Positions 1 to 5,688 of a DNA stretch of 9,071 nucleotides are shown piece after piece; positions within the stretch are counted from its first letter, which is position 1; each line of letters opens with the position of its first letter. The stretch is taken from the NCBI GenBank assembly GCA_903930095.1, contig CAIYXE010000373.1:1-9071 (forward strand), given 5' to 3'. The notes below the pieces were generated by a model. The model ran no database searches, had not been told where the DNA came from, and saw only the letters and a list, made by a program, of their open reading frames with translations. A program made the position numbers and the translations under genes. This stretch comes from an uncultured Hyphomicrobiales bacterium (GTDB lineage: Bacteria; Pseudomonadota; Alphaproteobacteria; Rhizobiales; Aestuariivirgaceae).

Positions 1-357
1 GAGGGAATGCTGAAGAAGCCGCTGCATGTGCAGTTCGTCATGGGTGTGAAGAATGCCATGCCGGTGATCCGCCAGGCCTTCGACTTCATGGTGGACGAGG
101 TGACGCGGCTTGCGCCTGAATCGACCTGGGTCGCGGCGGGCATCGGCAGGCACCAGCTCGAGGTCAACCGCTGGTGCCTCGAACGCGGCGGCCACTGCCG
201 CACGGGGCTGGAGGACAACATCCGCTGGGACGAGACACGGCTGGCCAAGTCGAATGCCGAGCTGGTGAAGCGCGTCGCTGATCTGTGTACGGAGTATCAT
301 CGTCACCCGGCGAGTGCTGCGGAGGCACGGGGGATGTTGGGACTGGCCCCAGCCTAA
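1..357 (+). CDS. BKACE family (DUF849) beta-keto acid cleavage enzyme, C-terminal part
   Basis: This is the C-terminal 118 residues of a protein whose start lies before the window; the frame is open to base 1, and the family is usually about 270-310 residues. The segments KPLHVQFVMGVKNAMP (from base 16) and R-T-G-L-E-D-N (bases 199-219) are typical of the BKACE/DUF849 family, whose founding member is 3-keto-5-aminohexanoate cleavage enzyme (Kce). These zinc enzymes condense a beta-keto acid with acetyl-CoA to give acetoacetate and a new CoA ester. In Kce the Glu of the LED motif is a zinc ligand, and the neighbouring Asp and the Arg four residues before the Glu act in catalysis; all three are present here (Glu codon 211-213). 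The substrate cannot be told from this fragment, because specificity residues lie mostly upstream. It ends at TAA, just ahead of a REP palindrome. Confidence 0.88.
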   Translation, partial: EGMLKKPLHVQFVMGVKNAMPVIRQAFDFMVDEVTRLAPESTWVAAGIGRHQLEVNRWCLERGGHCRTGLEDNIRWDETRLAKSNAELVKRVADLCTEYHRHPASAAEARGMLGLAPA

Positions 358-369
358 CCCAATGCTTCC

Positions 370-396
370 CCTTCTCCCGTTGCGAAGCAATGGGAG
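370..396. repeat. REP-type palindrome copy 1, left part (split by the IS)
   Basis: Bases 374-383 (CTCCCGTTGC) and 387-396 (GCAATGGGAG) form a 10-bp stem with one G-T pair and a GAA loop. The outer arm continues leftward as CCTT (370-373), but its partner AAGG is missing here: it lies at 1553-1556, on the far side of the insertion sequence. This is therefore the left part of a REP unit cut by the element. It lies 12 bases after the stop codon of the BKACE gene. Confidence 0.85.
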
Positions 397-410
397 CAAC
401 CATGTTTCGT

Positions 411-1361
411 TCATGGGCGTGTTGGCTGCCAGTCTGCGTCTCTGGCGACGACGGCATTGGCGAGGATAACGAGCTTTCGCATGGCGGCGACGAGGGCTGA
501 GAGGTGATGCTTTCCCTTGGCTCTGAGGCGGTCGTAGAATGCCTTGATGTCGGGGTTCCATTGGATGGCTGAGAAGCCTGCCATGAACAGGCTGGTGCGC
601 AGCCTGGGGCGTCCGCCTGAGATGTGGCGTCTGCCGGCACTTTTGCCGCTGTCGTTGTCGTAGGGTGCGAGCCCCGAGAGGGCGGCCACCTCCTCGCGGC
701 TCAGGCGTCCCAGTTCCGGTATCCTGATGACGAGGGCCAAGCCGGTTCTGAGCCCGATGCCCTTGATCGAACACACCCTGGCCATGCGGCGGGCGAGTTC
801 GCTGGAGGCCTCGACGGCCTTGGCCAGGCGCATGAGTTCGGCCTTGCGGCGGGTTTCGAGGCGGGTGATCTCGGCGCTGTGGAGGCGGCGGAGCCTGGGG
901 TTCACGGTGGTCTCGAGGCTGGTCTTGGCGAGGACGATCCGGTCCTCGATCTGCTCGATGAAGGTCAAGTGCTCGGCCAGTTCGATGCTGAGCGGGCCTG
1001 GCAAGGGCGGCAGGTGCTCGAGGCTGGCGGTGAACAGGGCGATGAGCCTGGCGTCGAGCCTGTCGTTCTTGGCGCGCCTGAGCTTTGCGGTTCCAAAGGC
1101 CCTCACCTGTTTGGGCTGCACCCGCACAGCGGGAATGGAGCCCGCCCTCAGGTGCTCCAGCAGGCGCCGCTCATAGCCGCCCGAAGCCTCGAAGCCGATG
1201 CGCTCTACCTTGTGGCGGGACAGGAAGGCATCGAGTTCCTTGAGCCCCTCTTTGGTATAGGCCACCACGAGGTGCTCAGCCCCCGGCATGACAACGGCAT
1301 CGAGCTTCTCTTTCGAGACATCGATCCCGGCGCAGCATGTGTTAGTCTTGTGTTCGGTCAT
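411..1361 (-). CDS. IS110-family transposase (DEDD bridge recombinase)
   Basis: This 316-residue protein is the RNA-guided recombinase of the insertion sequence. The N-terminal RuvC-like domain (about 8-160) carries the acidic tetrad D14 (GIDVSK), E58 (GFEASGGYE), D100 and D103 (KNDRLDA). A charged helical linker follows (about 125-190). The C-terminal Transposase_20 domain (about 195-305) contains IKGIG, LSGLAPYDNDSGKSAG and HISGGRPRLR. S238 of the DSG stretch is the best candidate for the catalytic serine, judged by its position in the family. Length is close to the roughly 320 residues usual for IS110. The frame stays open upstream to 1487, but homology begins at about residue 9 of the ATG at 1361, and the extension reads through the predicted guide RNA, so 1361 is preferred. 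That ATG and the purine tract AAGAAG before it lie in a predicted RNA stem. Confidence 0.95.
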   Translation of the reverse strand: MTEHKTNTCCAGIDVSKEKLDAVVMPGAEHLVVAYTKEGLKELDAFLSRHKVERIGFEASGGYERRLLEHLRAGSIPAVRVQPKQVRAFGTAKLRRAKNDRLDARLIALFTASLEHLPPLPGPLSIELAEHLTFIEQIEDRIVLAKTSLETTVNPRLRRLHSAEITRLETRRKAELMRLAKAVEASSELARRMARVCSIKGIGLRTGLALVIRIPELGRLSREEVAALSGLAPYDNDSGKSAGRRHISGGRPRLRTSLFMAGFSAIQWNPDIKAFYDRLRAKGKHHLSALVAAMRKLVILANAVVARDADWQPTRP

Positions 1362-1375
1362 CTTCTTGATCCCCG

Positions 1376-1410
1376 TCTTGGATACGAACCAGGTTGTTCC
1401 AGCAACCATC
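1376..1410 (-). other. Donor-binding loop of the bridge RNA (left and right donor guides)
   Basis: The left donor guide ATGGTTGCT (minus strand 1409-1401) is a 9-nt exact copy of the element's right end including the CT core (minus strand 403-395). The right donor guide ATCCAAG (minus strand 1383-1377) is the reverse complement of CTTGGAT, the core plus the element's left end (minus strand 1552-1546). The loop is capped by GAAC/GTTC around a 6-nt loop and closed below by CCCG/CGGG. Confidence 0.8.
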
Positions 1411-1439
1411 CGGGCCGGAAGAAGATGCCGATGGCGATC

Positions 1440-1476
1440 CAGCTCCCATACAGCGCGAAAGCGCTCGGAAGGTGAC
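1440..1476 (-). other. Target-binding loop of the bridge RNA (left and right target guides)
   Basis: On the minus strand the left guide is CACCTTC (1474-1468), identical to the target strand left of the core (minus strand 1558-1552). The right guide is ATGGGAG (1449-1443), the reverse complement of CTCCCAT to the right of the core (minus strand 396-390). The two sit on opposite sides of an internal loop capped by AGCGC-TTTC-GCGCT, as expected for a bridge RNA target loop. The left guide matches the C of the CT core but has C where the target has T. Confidence 0.8.
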
Positions 1477-1491
1477 GATCCGTCCATCAGC

Positions 1492-1521
1492 AGCCGGGAG
1501 GGGCGGCCGCCCCTCCCGGCT
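1492..1521. repeat. Perfect 30-bp palindrome in the IS left end
   Basis: Bases 1492-1506 (AGCCGGGAGGGGCGG) are followed directly by their exact reverse complement at 1507-1521, with no spacer; the centre is a NotI-type GCGGCCGC. In RNA this would be a very stable hairpin with only the tip unpaired. It stands just 5' of the target-binding loop. It could be the 5' stem-loop of the bridge RNA or a barrier to transcription entering from outside. No T tract follows on either strand, so it is not a standard intrinsic terminator. Confidence 0.9.
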
Positions 1522-1552
1522 CACTGAGCCTAGTACAAATCAATCATCCAAG

Positions 1553-1583
1553 AAGGTGGCGCGCAGCGACGGATGAGGGCCTC
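1553..1583. repeat. REP-type palindrome copy 1, right part
   Basis: AAGG at 1553-1556 completes the stem whose other arm is at 370-373. The distal segment CGGATGAGGGCCTC (1570-1583) is the exact reverse complement of the start of copy 2 (1609-1622). Copy 1 is thus oriented on the minus strand and faces copy 2. Its middle part (1557-1569) has diverged from copy 2. Confidence 0.82.
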
Positions 1584-1608
1584 TGTCCGCGAGTGGTGCC
1601 GGTTGATT

Positions 1609-1663
1609 GAGGCCCTCATCCGCCCTTCGGGCACCTTCTCCCATCCTGCGGACGGGAGAAGGG
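1609..1663 (+). repeat. REP-type palindrome copy 2 (intact)
   Basis: It begins with GAGGCCCTCATCCG, followed by a small hairpin GCCC-TTC-GGGC (1622-1632) and a main stem CCTTCTCCC (1634-1642) with GGGAGAAGG (1654-1662), whose loop can extend by TCC/GGA across one mismatch. I recall this sequence style from rhizobial intergenic repeats (REP/RIME-like), though the exact family is unchecked. It lies 11 bases beyond the gshB stop codon and may serve as a 3' end structure for the leftward operon; there is no T tract. It contains the full 13-nt IS target CACCTTCTCCCAT at 1632-1644. Confidence 0.85.
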
Positions 1664-1673
1664 AGATGCTCAG

Positions 1674-2612
1674 CTACCGCCGCGCCTCGATCGCATCCCA
1701 CAGCAGGCTGGCGATATCCGCGCCGCCGAAGCGCTTCACCTCGCGGATGCCGGTGGGTGACGTCACATTGATCTCGGTGAGATAATCCCCGATCACGTCG
1801 ATGCCGACGAAGATCAGCCCGCGGCGCTTCAAGTCCGGTCCCAGCGCTTCGCAGATCTCATGCTCACGCCTGGTGAGTGTCGTCGGCTCGGCCTTGCCGC
1901 CCACATGCATGTTGGAGCGGTTCTCGTTCAGCGCGGGCACGCGGTTGATGGCGCCCACCGCCTTGCCGTCGACGAGGATGATGCGCTTGTCGCCTTTCCT
2001 CACGTCGGGCAGGTATTGCTGCGCGATGAAGGGCTCACGGAACATCTGCGTGAAAAGTTCAAGCAGTGACGAGAAATTCTGGTCGCTCTCGCCCAGCCGG
2101 AACACGCCCGCACCGCCATTGCCGTAGAGCGGCTTCAGGATGATGTCGCCATGGGTCCGGCGGAAGGCGGCGAGTTCCACGGGGTCGCGCGTGATCAGCG
2201 TGTCCGGCATGAACTGCGGATAGTTGAGCACGAAGAGCTTCTCCGGCGCATTGCGCACCTGTGCCGGATCGTTGACGACCAGCGTCTTGGGGTGGATCGC
2301 CTCCAGCATGTGGGTGGCGGTGATATAGCCCATGTCGAAGGGCGGGTCTTGCCGCATCAGCACCACGTCATAGGTCGCCAGGTCGGCGCGGCGCTCATCG
2401 CCCAGCGAGAAATGGTTGCCCTTCTCGTCCCTGACCGAGATGTCATTGCCCGAGGCGAACAGCGAGCCGCCGCCCAGCGCCAGCGTCTTCGTCTGGTAAT
2501 AGAACAGCGAATGCCCGCGGCCCTGCGCCTCCAGCATCATGGCGAAGGTCGAATCGCCCGTGATGTTGATGGACTGGATCGGGTCCATCTGCACCGCCAC
2601 CTTCAATGCCAT
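1674..2612 (-). CDS. gshB: Glutathione synthetase
   Basis: This 312-residue protein joins glycine to gamma-glutamylcysteine with ATP, the second step of glutathione synthesis in the cytoplasm. The N-terminal domain (about 1-120) holds [10 protein letters not shown] at 87-96, a signature of bacterial GshB. The ATP-grasp part holds [11 protein letters not shown] at 160-170, the glycine-rich loop over ATP, and [11 protein letters not shown] at 279-289, which carries the metal-binding Glu and Asn and the TSPTG loop. Length matches the family (about 315). The ATG follows the yraN stop with no gap (TAAATG), and GAGGGAG lies 8 bases before it, so the start is secure and translation is probably coupled to yraN. 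It is the last gene of the leftward block and ends with TAG just before a REP palindrome. Confidence 0.97.
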   Translation of the reverse strand: MALKVAVQMDPIQSINITGDSTFAMMLEAQGRGHSLFYYQTKTLALGGGSLFASGNDISVRDEKGNHFSLGDERRADLATYDVVLMRQDPPFDMGYITATHMLEAIHPKTLVVNDPAQVRNAPEKLFVLNYPQFMPDTLITRDPVELAAFRRTHGDIILKPLYGNGGAGVFRLGESDQNFSSLLELFTQMFREPFIAQQYLPDVRKGDKRIILVDGKAVGAINRVPALNENRSNMHVGGKAEPTTLTRREHEICEALGPDLKRRGLIFVGIDVIGDYLTEINVTSPTGIREVKRFGGADIASLLWDAIEARR

Positions 2613-2978
2613 TTACTGGTCTCCCTCGAACGCATTCTCGATATGCCGGGGCCAGTGGTAGGGGCTCACCGCGACGATGTCAAAACGGCAGGCCTGCATG
2701 GCCGCCGTGCGGTCCTGCGCGAGAAAGCCTCGCGCCGCAGCCGAAATCCGCCGGGCCTGGCGGGGGGAGACGGATTCGATGGCACCATCTAGGCTCTTGC
2801 GCGCCTTCACCTCGATGAAGGCGGTGACGCTGCCGCGCCGCATGATGAGGTCCACTTCGCCCGCATGCGACTTGTAGCGATGCGCCAGAAGCCGCCAGCC
2901 CTTCAGCCGCAGGTACCACAGCGCGACGATCTCTGCCGTGCGGCCGGCCTCCTCGGATTTCCGGCGGTCACGCGCCAT
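2613..2978 (-). CDS. yraN: YraN/UPF0102 family endonuclease-like protein
   Basis: This 121-residue protein has the compact PD-(D/E)XK nuclease-like fold of UPF0102. The pattern GR-x-AE (12-16), a YL-x-x-KGW segment (22-28), GEVDLI (40-45) and FIEVKAR (54-60) is visible; E16, E41/D43, E56 and K58 are the expected active-site positions. The family is widespread and often placed beside rsmI, as here. Its cellular role is not settled, so only a nucleic-acid function can be suggested. The ATG at 2978 was chosen over upstream codons because the family begins close to this point; it overlaps the end of rsmI by 11 bases. The upstream extension of the frame lies wholly within rsmI and has no resemblance to the family. 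Confidence 0.92.
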   Translation of the reverse strand: MARDRRKSEEAGRTAEIVALWYLRLKGWRLLAHRYKSHAGEVDLIMRRGSVTAFIEVKARKSLDGAIESVSPRQARRISAAARGFLAQDRTAAMQACRFDIVAVSPYHWPRHIENAFEGDQ

Positions 2979-3864
2979 CGCTCTCCTTGCGGGAGAGGAT
3001 GCGCTGGTAGATGTCTGCACGGTTGGCGTTGAAGCGCTTCGCCACTTCGGAGGCTGCCTTGCTGGCAGGCATGGTGCTGAGCGCATGATTGATCGCTATG
3101 TCGATGTCGGCGTCGGAGACGGGCTCGTCTTCCGTGGGCGGTCCAACGAGCAGCGTGATCTCGCCTTTCACCGCGGCGCGTGCCGCCAATTGCGCGGCAA
3201 TCTCCTGCGCCTGTCCGCGCAGCACCTCCTCATGCAGCTTGGTGAGTTCGCGCGTCACGGCCACGGCGCGGCCGGGAAGCGCCGTGGCGAGGTCGTGCAG
3301 CGTCTCGATGATGCGGTGCGGGCTTTCGAAGAAGATGAGCGTGGCCTTGAGCTTCGCGAACTCCTCGAACAGCCGTCTGCGCTCGCCTTGCTTCTGCGGC
3401 ACGAAGCCCGCGAAGAGAAAGCGGTCAGTGGGGAGCCCGGAAAGTGCGAGGCCGGTGAGCACGGCGGAAGGGCCGGGGCAGGCGGTGACGGGAATGCCAA
3501 GCTCCACCGCCTCCTTCACCAGCCGGTAGCCGGGGTCGGAGACGAGCGGCATGCCAGCATCGCTGATAAGCGCGATGGTGGCGCCCTGTTGCAGCCGCTC
3601 CAGAATATGTGGCCGCGCCTTCTGGGCATTGTGCTCATGGTAAGGGGAGAGCTTTGTCCTGATGGCGAAGCGCTCCATCAGCTTGCCCGAGGTTCGCGTG
3701 TCCTCGCAAAGTACAGTCTCAGCAGCGGCCAGAGTGGCGAGGGCACGGACCGTGATGTCGCCCAGATTGCCGATGGGGGTTGCCACCACATAGAGCCCCG
3801 GCGCCAGAGGCTCCGCCTCATAGCGGTGGGCGCCGATGATGTAGCTGGGCCGGGTATCTGTCAT
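2968..3864 (-). CDS. rsmI: 16S rRNA 2'-O-cytidine-1402 methyltransferase
   Basis: This 298-residue protein uses S-adenosylmethionine to methylate the ribose of C1402 in the decoding centre of 16S rRNA. It shows the tetrapyrrole-methylase fold motifs of RsmI: ATPIGNLGDIT (28-38), LISDAGMPLVSDPG (99-112), CPGPSA (129-134) and FFESPHR (178-184), with a C-terminal helical part rich in Lys/Arg (KAASEVAKRF...). The ATG at 3864 is preferred; an in-frame GTG at 3903 would add 13 residues, but it lies inside a strong hairpin (3892-3919) and has no ribosome-binding site. Neither start has a strong Shine-Dalgarno sequence, so the exact start is the uncertain point. It follows hemW by 83 bases and overlaps yraN by 11. 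Confidence 0.95.
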   Translation of the reverse strand: MTDTRPSYIIGAHRYEAEPLAPGLYVVATPIGNLGDITVRALATLAAAETVLCEDTRTSGKLMERFAIRTKLSPYHEHNAQKARPHILERLQQGATIALISDAGMPLVSDPGYRLVKEAVELGIPVTACPGPSAVLTGLALSGLPTDRFLFAGFVPQKQGERRRLFEEFAKLKATLIFFESPHRIIETLHDLATALPGRAVAVTRELTKLHEEVLRGQAQEIAAQLAARAAVKGEITLLVGPPTEDEPVSDADIDIAINHALSTMPASKAASEVAKRFNANRADIYQRILSRKESDGA

Positions 3865-3891
3865 GCTGTCGCGGTCTGTCCCCTGTTTCCC

Positions 3892-3919
3892 CCTCGCCCC
3901 CACGCATGTGGGGGAGAGG
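3892..3919. other. Strong hairpin between hemW and rsmI
   Basis: CCCCCAC (3897-3903) pairs with GTGGGGG (3908-3914) around the loop GCAT, and the stem continues beyond one G-A mismatch as CCTC (3892-3895) with GAGG (3916-3919). It fills much of the only sizeable gap in the leftward operon. On the minus strand it is not followed by a T run, so it is not a clear intrinsic terminator. It could be a different REP-type repeat, an RNA processing site or a stabiliser of the upstream message. Confidence 0.7.
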
Positions 3920-3947
3920 AATGATTTGGCTGAGGGGGAGCGTAGTG

Positions 3948-5096
3948 TCAGCTTGCCAGTTCCGCAATCACGGCATTGAGCAGCTTGCGGCCATCCGCCG
4001 TCGCCATCAGTTGCTGGCCGTGGCGCTTGATGAGGCCCATGGACTTCATGCCGGCGAGCTTGGAGGAATCGATCTCGCGGCCCGCCAGCGCGGCATAGCG
4101 GTCCATGTCGATGCCCTCCGCGATGCGCATGCCCATCAGCAGGTATTCGCTGGCCTGGTCAGCAGGCGGCACCACACTATCGGAGATGATGCCGTGACCT
4201 TGGCGGTGCACCAGTTCACGCCACGTCTCGGGGTGCTTCTCGGCGATCAGCGCGCGGCGGTTCTCGCCATCGGCGAGCCTGCTGTGCGCGCCGGGGCCGG
4301 CGCCTGCATACTCGCCGTAGCGCCAGTAGAGCAGGTTGTGGCGCGATTCCTGGCCGGGTGCTGCGTGGTTCGAGATTTCATAGGTCGAAAGCCCAGCCTT
4401 CTCCGTCAGCTCCTGTGTCAGATCATAGAGGTCGGCGGCGCGGTCGTCCGTGGGGGTCACGAGCTTGCCGTGTTCATGGAGATCGAAATAGGCCGTGCCG
4501 GGTTCGATGGTGAGCTGGTAGAGCGACATGTGGCCCTGCTGCTCACCAAGCGCGCGCGAAAGCTCGGCGCGCCACTGCGCGGGCGTCTGGTTGGGCCTGG
4601 CATAAATCATGTCGAAGGAGACGCGCGGGAAGATCTTGGCCGCAAGGCGGAAGGCGGCGAGGGCCTCCTCGGAGGAATGCTGGCGGCCCAAGGCCTTCAA
4701 ATCATCATCATTCAGCGCCTGCACGCCGACCGAAACGCGGTTGACGCCCGCCGCGCGATAGCCGCGGAAATTCCCGGCCTCGATGGAGGTGGGGTTGGCC
4801 TCGAGCGTGGTCTCAACCTGCGCAGACACGCTCCACAGATTTGCGATGGTGTCGAGCACATGGCCCACGGCTTCCGGCGGCATCAGCGAGGGCGTGCCGC
4901 CGCCGAAGAAGATGGAGGTGACGCTGCGGCCCTTGGTGCGCTCCGCGAACCAGGCGAGTTCGGCACCAAGCGCGCCCGCGAAGGACAATGCATCCACGGC
5001 CTCGTGCCGCACATGGCTGTTGAAGTCGCAATAGGGGCACTTGGCCTTGCAGAAGGGCCAGTGGACGTAAATGCCGAAGGCGTCAGAAGAGGTCAC
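3948..5096 (-). CDS. hemW: HemW, radical SAM heme-binding protein (coproporphyrinogen oxidase-like)
   Basis: This 382-residue protein belongs to the HemN/HemW radical SAM family. The cluster motif C16-x3-C20-x2-C23-D-F is the HemW form; true HemN has a further Cys after the third. GGGTPSL (65-71) is the SAM-contact motif, and NRVSVGVQAL (119-128) is typical of the family. The C-terminal winged-helix-like HemN_C domain follows. HemW is thought to bind heme and pass it to haem proteins rather than to oxidise coproporphyrinogen, so older 'HemN' labels would be misleading. The start chosen is a GTG at 5096, giving MTSSDAFGIYVHWPFC; GGAAAAG lies about 7 bases before it, and it overlaps the rdgB end by 14 bases. 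The in-frame ATG at 5117 has no ribosome-binding site. The stop is TGA at 3948. Confidence 0.94.
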   Translation of the reverse strand: MTSSDAFGIYVHWPFCKAKCPYCDFNSHVRHEAVDALSFAGALGAELAWFAERTKGRSVTSIFFGGGTPSLMPPEAVGHVLDTIANLWSVSAQVETTLEANPTSIEAGNFRGYRAAGVNRVSVGVQALNDDDLKALGRQHSSEEALAAFRLAAKIFPRVSFDMIYARPNQTPAQWRAELSRALGEQQGHMSLYQLTIEPGTAYFDLHEHGKLVTPTDDRAADLYDLTQELTEKAGLSTYEISNHAAPGQESRHNLLYWRYGEYAGAGPGAHSRLADGENRRALIAEKHPETWRELVHRQGHGIISDSVVPPADQASEYLLMGMRIAEGIDMDRYAALAGREIDSSKLAGMKSMGLIKRHGQQLMATADGRKLLNAVIAELAS

Positions 5097-5688
5097 GGAC
5101 GAGCTTTTCCAGCGCATGTGCGCGGTGCGAGATGCGATTTTTTTCCTCTGGTGCGAGCTCCGCGAAGGTGCGGGTTTCGCCATCGGGCATGAACACCGGG
5201 TCATAGCCGTGGCCGAGCTGGCCCCGTGGCGGCCAGGTGAGCGTGCCTTCGGCGCGGCCCTCGAAGATGCGCTCCTCGCCGTCCGGCCAGATGACGCAGA
5301 GCGTGCAGGCGAAATAGGCACGTCGCCTTTCAGGGCTGGTGGCGCCCTTGGCCTGGAGCTTCTCTTCCACCAGCCGCATGGCGCGGTTCCAGTCGCGGTC
5401 CGGCCCCGCCCAGTCGGCAGTGTAGACGCCGGGTTCGCCGCCCAGCGCCTCAACACAGAGCCCGGAATCATCCGATACCGCGATCAAGCCGCTGGCCTTC
5501 ATGGCGGAGAGTGCCTTGATGCGGGCGTTGCCGGCGAACGTGGTTTCGGTCTCGGCGGGTTCGGGCAGGCCCAATGCGCCCGCACTTACCGCCTCCACGC
5601 CATAAGGCTTGAGCAGGCTCGCGAATTCCTCGAGCTTGCCCTTGTTGTGGGTGGCAATCACGATCTTCTGATTGCGCAGCGTTTGCAT
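5083..5688 (-). CDS. rdgB: RdgB/HAM1 family XTP/dITP pyrophosphatase
   Basis: This 201-residue enzyme hydrolyses non-standard purine triphosphates (XTP, dITP, ITP) to monophosphate and pyrophosphate, keeping them out of DNA and RNA. Visible family motifs are THNKGK (13-18) for the triphosphate, SDDSGL (72-77) with the catalytic and metal-binding Asp pair, HGYDPVF (160-166; most members have FGYDPVF) and SHR (187-189) for the base. The ATG at 5688 overlaps the rph stop by one base (TGATG), a clear case of coupled translation; an in-frame GTG directly before it (5691) is possible but less likely. The 3' end overlaps the hemW start. Length is normal for the family. Confidence 0.96.
   Translation of the reverse strand: MQTLRNQKIVIATHNKGKLEEFASLLKPYGVEAVSAGALGLPEPAETETTFAGNARIKALSAMKASGLIAVSDDSGLCVEALGGEPGVYTADWAGPDRDWNRAMRLVEEKLQAKGATSPERRRAYFACTLCVIWPDGEERIFEGRAEGTLTWPPRGQLGHGYDPVFMPDGETRTFAELAPEEKNRISHRAHALEKLVRDLF

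Larger units (their letters stand above)
1359..1521 (-). ncRNA. Predicted IS110 bridge RNA (about 163 nt, ends approximate)
   Basis: Read on the minus strand from 1521 to 1359, the 5' non-coding end folds by hand into three parts: a 30-nt palindrome (1521-1492), a target-binding loop (1490-1428) and a donor-binding loop (1427-1359). The target stem is CTGATGG with CCATCGG (one G-T pair), then GATC with GATC, an internal loop, and the hairpin AGCGC-TTTC-GCGCT. The donor stem is CATCTTCTT with AAGAAGATG, then CCCG with CGGG, an internal loop, and the hairpin GAAC/GTTC. This is the order described for the IS621 bridge RNA (177 nt). All four guide segments match the flanks or ends of this copy. 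The exact 5' and 3' ends and the promoter are not visible; transcription is inferred. A short hairpin GGCTC-ACT-GAGCC (1518-1530) overlaps the 5' palindrome and may be an alternative 5' stem. Confidence 0.82.
397..1550 (-). mobile_element. Complete IS110-family insertion sequence (IS110 group) inserted in a REP palindrome
   Basis: The element is about 1154 bp plus a 2-bp core (AG on the plus strand, CT on the transposase strand) present at both ends: 395-396 and 1551-1552. The ends were set by rejoining the interrupted palindrome: deleting 397-1552 restores CCTTCTCCC...GGGAGAAGG. There are no terminal inverted repeats and no longer target duplication, as expected for IS110. The layout is that of the IS110 group rather than IS1111: a long non-coding 5' end (1362-1550, about 190 nt) before the transposase and only 14 nt (397-410) after it. 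The open reading frame is intact and its catalytic residues are present, so the copy may be active. The family name is recognised from the protein; the IS name is unknown. Confidence 0.9.

Noticed and set aside
624..1475. Long open frame on the plus strand across the transposase (283 codons)
   Set aside because: It is an antisense shadow of the transposase in GC-rich DNA, with a low-complexity Gly/Ala/Glu-rich product and no recognisable domain.
1362..1487. In-frame upstream extension of the transposase (42 more residues)
   Set aside because: It has no resemblance to IS110 proteins, which begin near the GIDVSK motif, and it coincides with the predicted guide RNA, whose pairing explains the sequence better than coding does.
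395..1552. Promoter formed by joining right and left IS ends in the circular form
   Set aside because: I joined the ends by hand and looked for -35/-10 hexamers with 16-18 spacing. The -10-like TGTACT or TACTAG in the left end has no acceptable -35 partner at that distance, so I do not annotate one.
1634..1662. Rho-independent terminator for gshB
   Set aside because: The stem is strong, but there is no T run after it on the minus strand, and the sequence is better explained as a REP unit.
3906..5192. 428-codon plus-strand open frame opposite hemW and the end of rdgB
   Set aside because: The minus strand carries motif-complete hemW and rdgB; the plus product is Arg/Ala/Gly-rich with no family features.
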